Source: CAVVIO01 sp963748095
GTDB lineage: Bacteria > Bacteroidota > Bacteroidia > Bacteroidales > UBA10428
Assembly: GCA_963748095.1 (NCBI GenBank)
Contig: CAVVIO010000001.1
Location: forward strand, 189,174 to 253,173
Length of the DNA: 64,000 nt
Reading direction: 5' to 3'
The notes under the pieces were generated by a model that was not told the origin of the DNA, did not search any database, and saw only the letters and a program-made list of their open reading frames with translations. Position 1 is the first letter of the stretch. The number at the start of each line of letters is the position of its first letter. This document shows positions 61,523 through 64,000 of the stretch, piece after piece. The translations under genes and the position numbers were made by a program.

Positions 61523-64000
61523 ATGTTTTTAGAAATTGTAAAATTCGAAATCATATACCGGTTAAAAAGACCGGCTACCTATATCTACTTTCTGCTTTTT
61601 CTGGCAATTTCATTTATGTTTGTTGCAGTGCCCAGCATTTCATTCTCCAATTCATCAGACCATCTTTTGAAAAATGCTCCGGTACTTATTACCCAGCTTA
61701 TGCTGATGATCATGATGTTCGGCTCTATCGTATGCGCTGCTATTATGGGTGTTCCGGTGTACCGCGATTACGAACACAAATTTCAAGAGATAATTCATAC
61801 GTTGCCCATTAAAAAGGCAGAATATTTATGGGGGAGATTTTTGGGTTCCTTCATTATAACCGCCCTGGTATTCTCAGCAATTGTGCTTGGAATGATACTG
61901 GGATTTGCGATGCCATGGCAGGAAAGTGATACAATCGGACCTTTTCAGGTTTCCGTTTACCTGAATGCTTATTTCCTGTTTATACTGCCCAACCTTTTTA
62001 TTCTGGGTTCCCTGTTTTTTATTGTCGGAAGTTTTTTCCGGTCACAGGTTGCTATTTATGCCCAGGGAGTGGTGTTTGTGGTGCTCTATTTTATTGTGGG
62101 AATATTATTTGAAGACAGTACTCAGAATCCGCTTTATACTCTGTTTGATCCTTTCGGAGCCGAAGCTATTGCCCAGGTAACAAAATACTGGACCACTTTT
62201 GAGAAAAACACGCTGGTTGTTCTTCCTGAAGGATTGATATTATATAACCGTATTCTGTGGTTATCTCTGGCCGTTGTTGTTTCTGTATTATTCAACTGGA
62301 GATTCAGTTTCTCACAGAGGCATTCGTTTTCTCTGGGCAGAAAAAGTAAGGCTAAAGAGGAAATTATTTCAGAGGAACCTGAGATGACTATTGAAAAGAG
62401 TATTGGTGAAATAGATTTAAAAGTCCGGTTAAATCAATGGTGGTACCTGTCAAAATTTTATTTTAAAAGTATTGTTCGGTCCATTCCTTTCCTGATCATT
62501 GTTGCGTGTGGTATAGGTTTTATTGCCCTGGCACAGTACGGTGGTGCAATGTTTGGAATTTCCTCACTACCAGTTACCTATATGCTACTGGACAATCTTT
62601 CCGGCGGATTCATGTTGTTTGCGATCATCATTATCATTGTTTATTCTGGAGAACTTATCTGGAAAGACATCAGTAACCGATTTTCCATGATCATCGATTC
62701 ATCACCCCTGGGTAATGAGCAGATCATCCTTTCGAAATTTATGGCTATGATACTTGCTGAGTTTCTCATTTGCGGCGTCATAATTCTTACAGGTATGGCC
62801 ATTCAGATCTTTCATGGATTTTATGAGTTTCAGTTGTTGGTTTATATCAAATACCTGCTTCTCGATTTCTTACCCCTTTTGATTTTGATGACCCTGTTTA
62901 CCTTTTTAATACACACGTTGGTAAACAACAAATTTATGGGACATGGTCTGGTTATCCTGTTTTATGTATTGCAGGGTTTTTACGGGAGAATGGGAATTCA
63001 GCACCGGATGTTCCGTTATGCCAGCGCCCCTACACAAGAGTATTCGGGGATGAATGGTTTTCACAAGTTTGTATATCCGGCACTCTCATTCGATTTTTAC
63101 TGGCTGATGCTCGGTATAGTATTTTTGGGTCTCAGTATTCTCTTTATAAAAAGAGGAACAGAGCGTAGTTTTAAGATTCGTCTGGGTTTGTTCCGGCTCA
63201 ACTGGCAAACCAGCAGAATTAAACAGGTGATATTATCTGCCCTGGTTCTTTTTGTGATATCGGGTTGTGCGATCTATTATAATACCAATGTATTGAATAC
63301 CTATCGAACAAAAAAAGAAAGCAGGGATTTTAAGGCAACCTATGAAAGAACCTACAGCAAATACAAAGATGCACTGCAGCCCCGCATTACCGATGTTAAG
63401 CTGGATGTAGACATCTATCCGAAAGAGTATGCCATGGCTGCACGGGGAAGATACATTCTTGTGAATAAGAATGAAAGAGAACTTGATTCCATTCATCTGC
63501 GGGTTTTACCTGATATAACAATCCGGAAAATTTCATTCGGCAGGAAAACGGAAATTGTCCACAGTGCACCAGCATACGGATATTATATCTACCAGCTCGA
63601 TCATCCGTTGCAACCCGGAGACACCATGATTTGCAGTTTCGATGTTGAATACCGAGAAAGGGGCTACGAAAACAGTGGTCGTGGTACCGAGATCGTTCCC
63701 AACGGGACTTTTTTCCGGAACGATATTCTGCCTTATTTTGGTTATGACGAAAGTCTTGTATTAACCGATAAAAAGGACCGGAAAAAGGAAGGACTGCCGG
63801 AACGTGAATTTGAATCCCCGGAATTAAACGATACCGCTGCTTATGGAAATACCTATATCAGTAAGAATGCCGACCGGATAAACTATGAAGCCACAGTAAG
63901 TACCGACAGTGACCAGACCGCGCTAACCTGCGGAAGGCTGGTAAACGAATGGGAGAAAAACGGACGCCGCTATTTTCATTATAAAATGGATAGGCAATTA
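61523..64000 (+). CDS. ABC permease fused to M1-type aminopeptidase domain (3' partial)
   Basis: The frame from the ATG at 61523 is open to the end of the window: 826 codons. The first half (to about 63180) is a permease with two sets of six hydrophobic segments, beginning MFLEIVKFEIIYRLKRPATYIYFLLF and with the ABC-2-like MGVPVYRDYEHKFQEIIHTLPIKKAEYLWGRF. From about 63280 the chain turns soluble and beta-rich (ALQPRITDVKLDVDIYPKEYAMAARGRYILVNKNEREL... SIHLRVLPDITI), which is the N-terminal domain of an M1 aminopeptidase. Permease/M1 fusions of about 1200 residues are known in Bacteroidota. The catalytic HExxH is outside the window. It works with the ABC ATPase upstream. Confidence 0.9.
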   Translation, partial: MFLEIVKFEIIYRLKRPATYIYFLLFLAISFMFVAVPSISFSNSSDHLLKNAPVLITQLMLMIMMFGSIVCAAIMGVPVYRDYEHKFQEIIHTLPIKKAEYLWGRFLGSFIITALVFSAIVLGMILGFAMPWQESDTIGPFQVSVYLNAYFLFILPNLFILGSLFFIVGSFFRSQVAIYAQGVVFVVLYFIVGILFEDSTQNPLYTLFDPFGAEAIAQVTKYWTTFEKNTLVVLPEGLILYNRILWLSLAVVVSVLFNWRFSFSQRHSFSLGRKSKAKEEIISEEPEMTIEKSIGEIDLKVRLNQWWYLSKFYFKSIVRSIPFLIIVACGIGFIALAQYGGAMFGISSLPVTYMLLDNLSGGFMLFAIIIIIVYSGELIWKDISNRFSMIIDSSPLGNEQIILSKFMAMILAEFLICGVIILTGMAIQIFHGFYEFQLLVYIKYLLLDFLPLLILMTLFTFLIHTLVNNKFMGHGLVILFYVLQGFYGRMGIQHRMFRYASAPTQEYSGMNGFHKFVYPALSFDFYWLMLGIVFLGLSILFIKRGTERSFKIRLGLFRLNWQTSRIKQVILSALVLFVISGCAIYYNTNVLNTYRTKKESRDFKATYERTYSKYKDALQPRITDVKLDVDIYPKEYAMAARGRYILVNKNERELDSIHLRVLPDITIRKISFGRKTEIVHSAPAYGYYIYQLDHPLQPGDTMICSFDVEYRERGYENSGRGTEIVPNGTFFRNDILPYFGYDESLVLTDKKDRKKEGLPEREFESPELNDTAAYGNTYISKNADRINYEATVSTDSDQTALTCGRLVNEWEKNGRRYFHYKMDRQL

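Overview
The window comes from a member of the Bacteroidota, probably a free-living Bacteroidales or Marinilabiliales-like lineage. The signs are several proteins ending in type IX secretion (T9SS) sorting domains, a SusC-type plug domain, the two-domain-plus-insert form of IspG, DUF4884 and DUF6263 proteins, a 7TM-DISM regulator, near absence of Shine-Dalgarno sites, and promoters of the TTG-N19/20-TAnnTTTG type. Coding density is ordinary, the DNA is AT-rich, and no phage, integrase or insertion sequence was seen.

Layout. 1-3852: a 5'-truncated fusion of a GT4 glycosyltransferase and a phosphodiester glycosidase, closed by a strong terminator. 3.9-12.1 kb: a signalling block on the minus strand, with a REC-only regulator, a NarL-type regulator and a 2152-residue kinase carrying about 13 PAS domains and one GAF domain. 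12.2-17.8 kb: housekeeping (hemW, cysS, a patatin lipase, two SDRs) with a 21-bp minisatellite between. 18-20.8 kb: a BlaI/BlaR1-like pair whose sensor ends in helical and pentapeptide repeats instead of a penicillin-binding domain; three copies of an inverted repeat sit on its promoter. 21-27 kb: ispG (frameshifted), a thioesterase and HAD hydrolase, and the methylthioadenosine salvage pair mtnA-mtnP. 27.0-27.25 kb: a CAU-anticodon tRNA next to a decayed copy split by three palindromic insertions.

27.3-39 kb holds exported proteins: a DUF362 protein, a cupin, a DUF6263 protein, a TonB-receptor-like barrel, and two T9SS-secreted glycosidases (GH51-like and GH43-like) that would act on arabinose-containing polysaccharide. 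39.2-42.6 kb is a rearranged patch: a 95%-identical direct duplication of a DUF4884 lipoprotein gene (one copy without a start codon) brackets a ruined lipoprotein gene and an aldo/keto reductase with ferredoxin-like clusters. 42.7-57.1 kb holds three large envelope-related genes: an alpha-2-macroglobulin with an embedded SusC-like plug, a 7TM-DISM/HTH regulator, and a divergent 1721-residue surface protein with eight exact-length 91-residue YDG repeats. 57.3-59.3 kb: two small exported proteins and a metallo-beta-lactamase-fold protein. 59.7-64 kb: an operon of DUF2975, XRE regulator, ABC ATPase and permease/M1-peptidase fusion, running off the window.

Five otherwise well-preserved genes (ispG, the GH43 gene, the gene at 57.3 kb, the metallo-beta-lactamase gene and the ABC ATPase gene) are each broken once, and every break is one extra base. 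That uniform pattern suggests insertion errors in the assembly rather than gene decay; raw reads would settle it.
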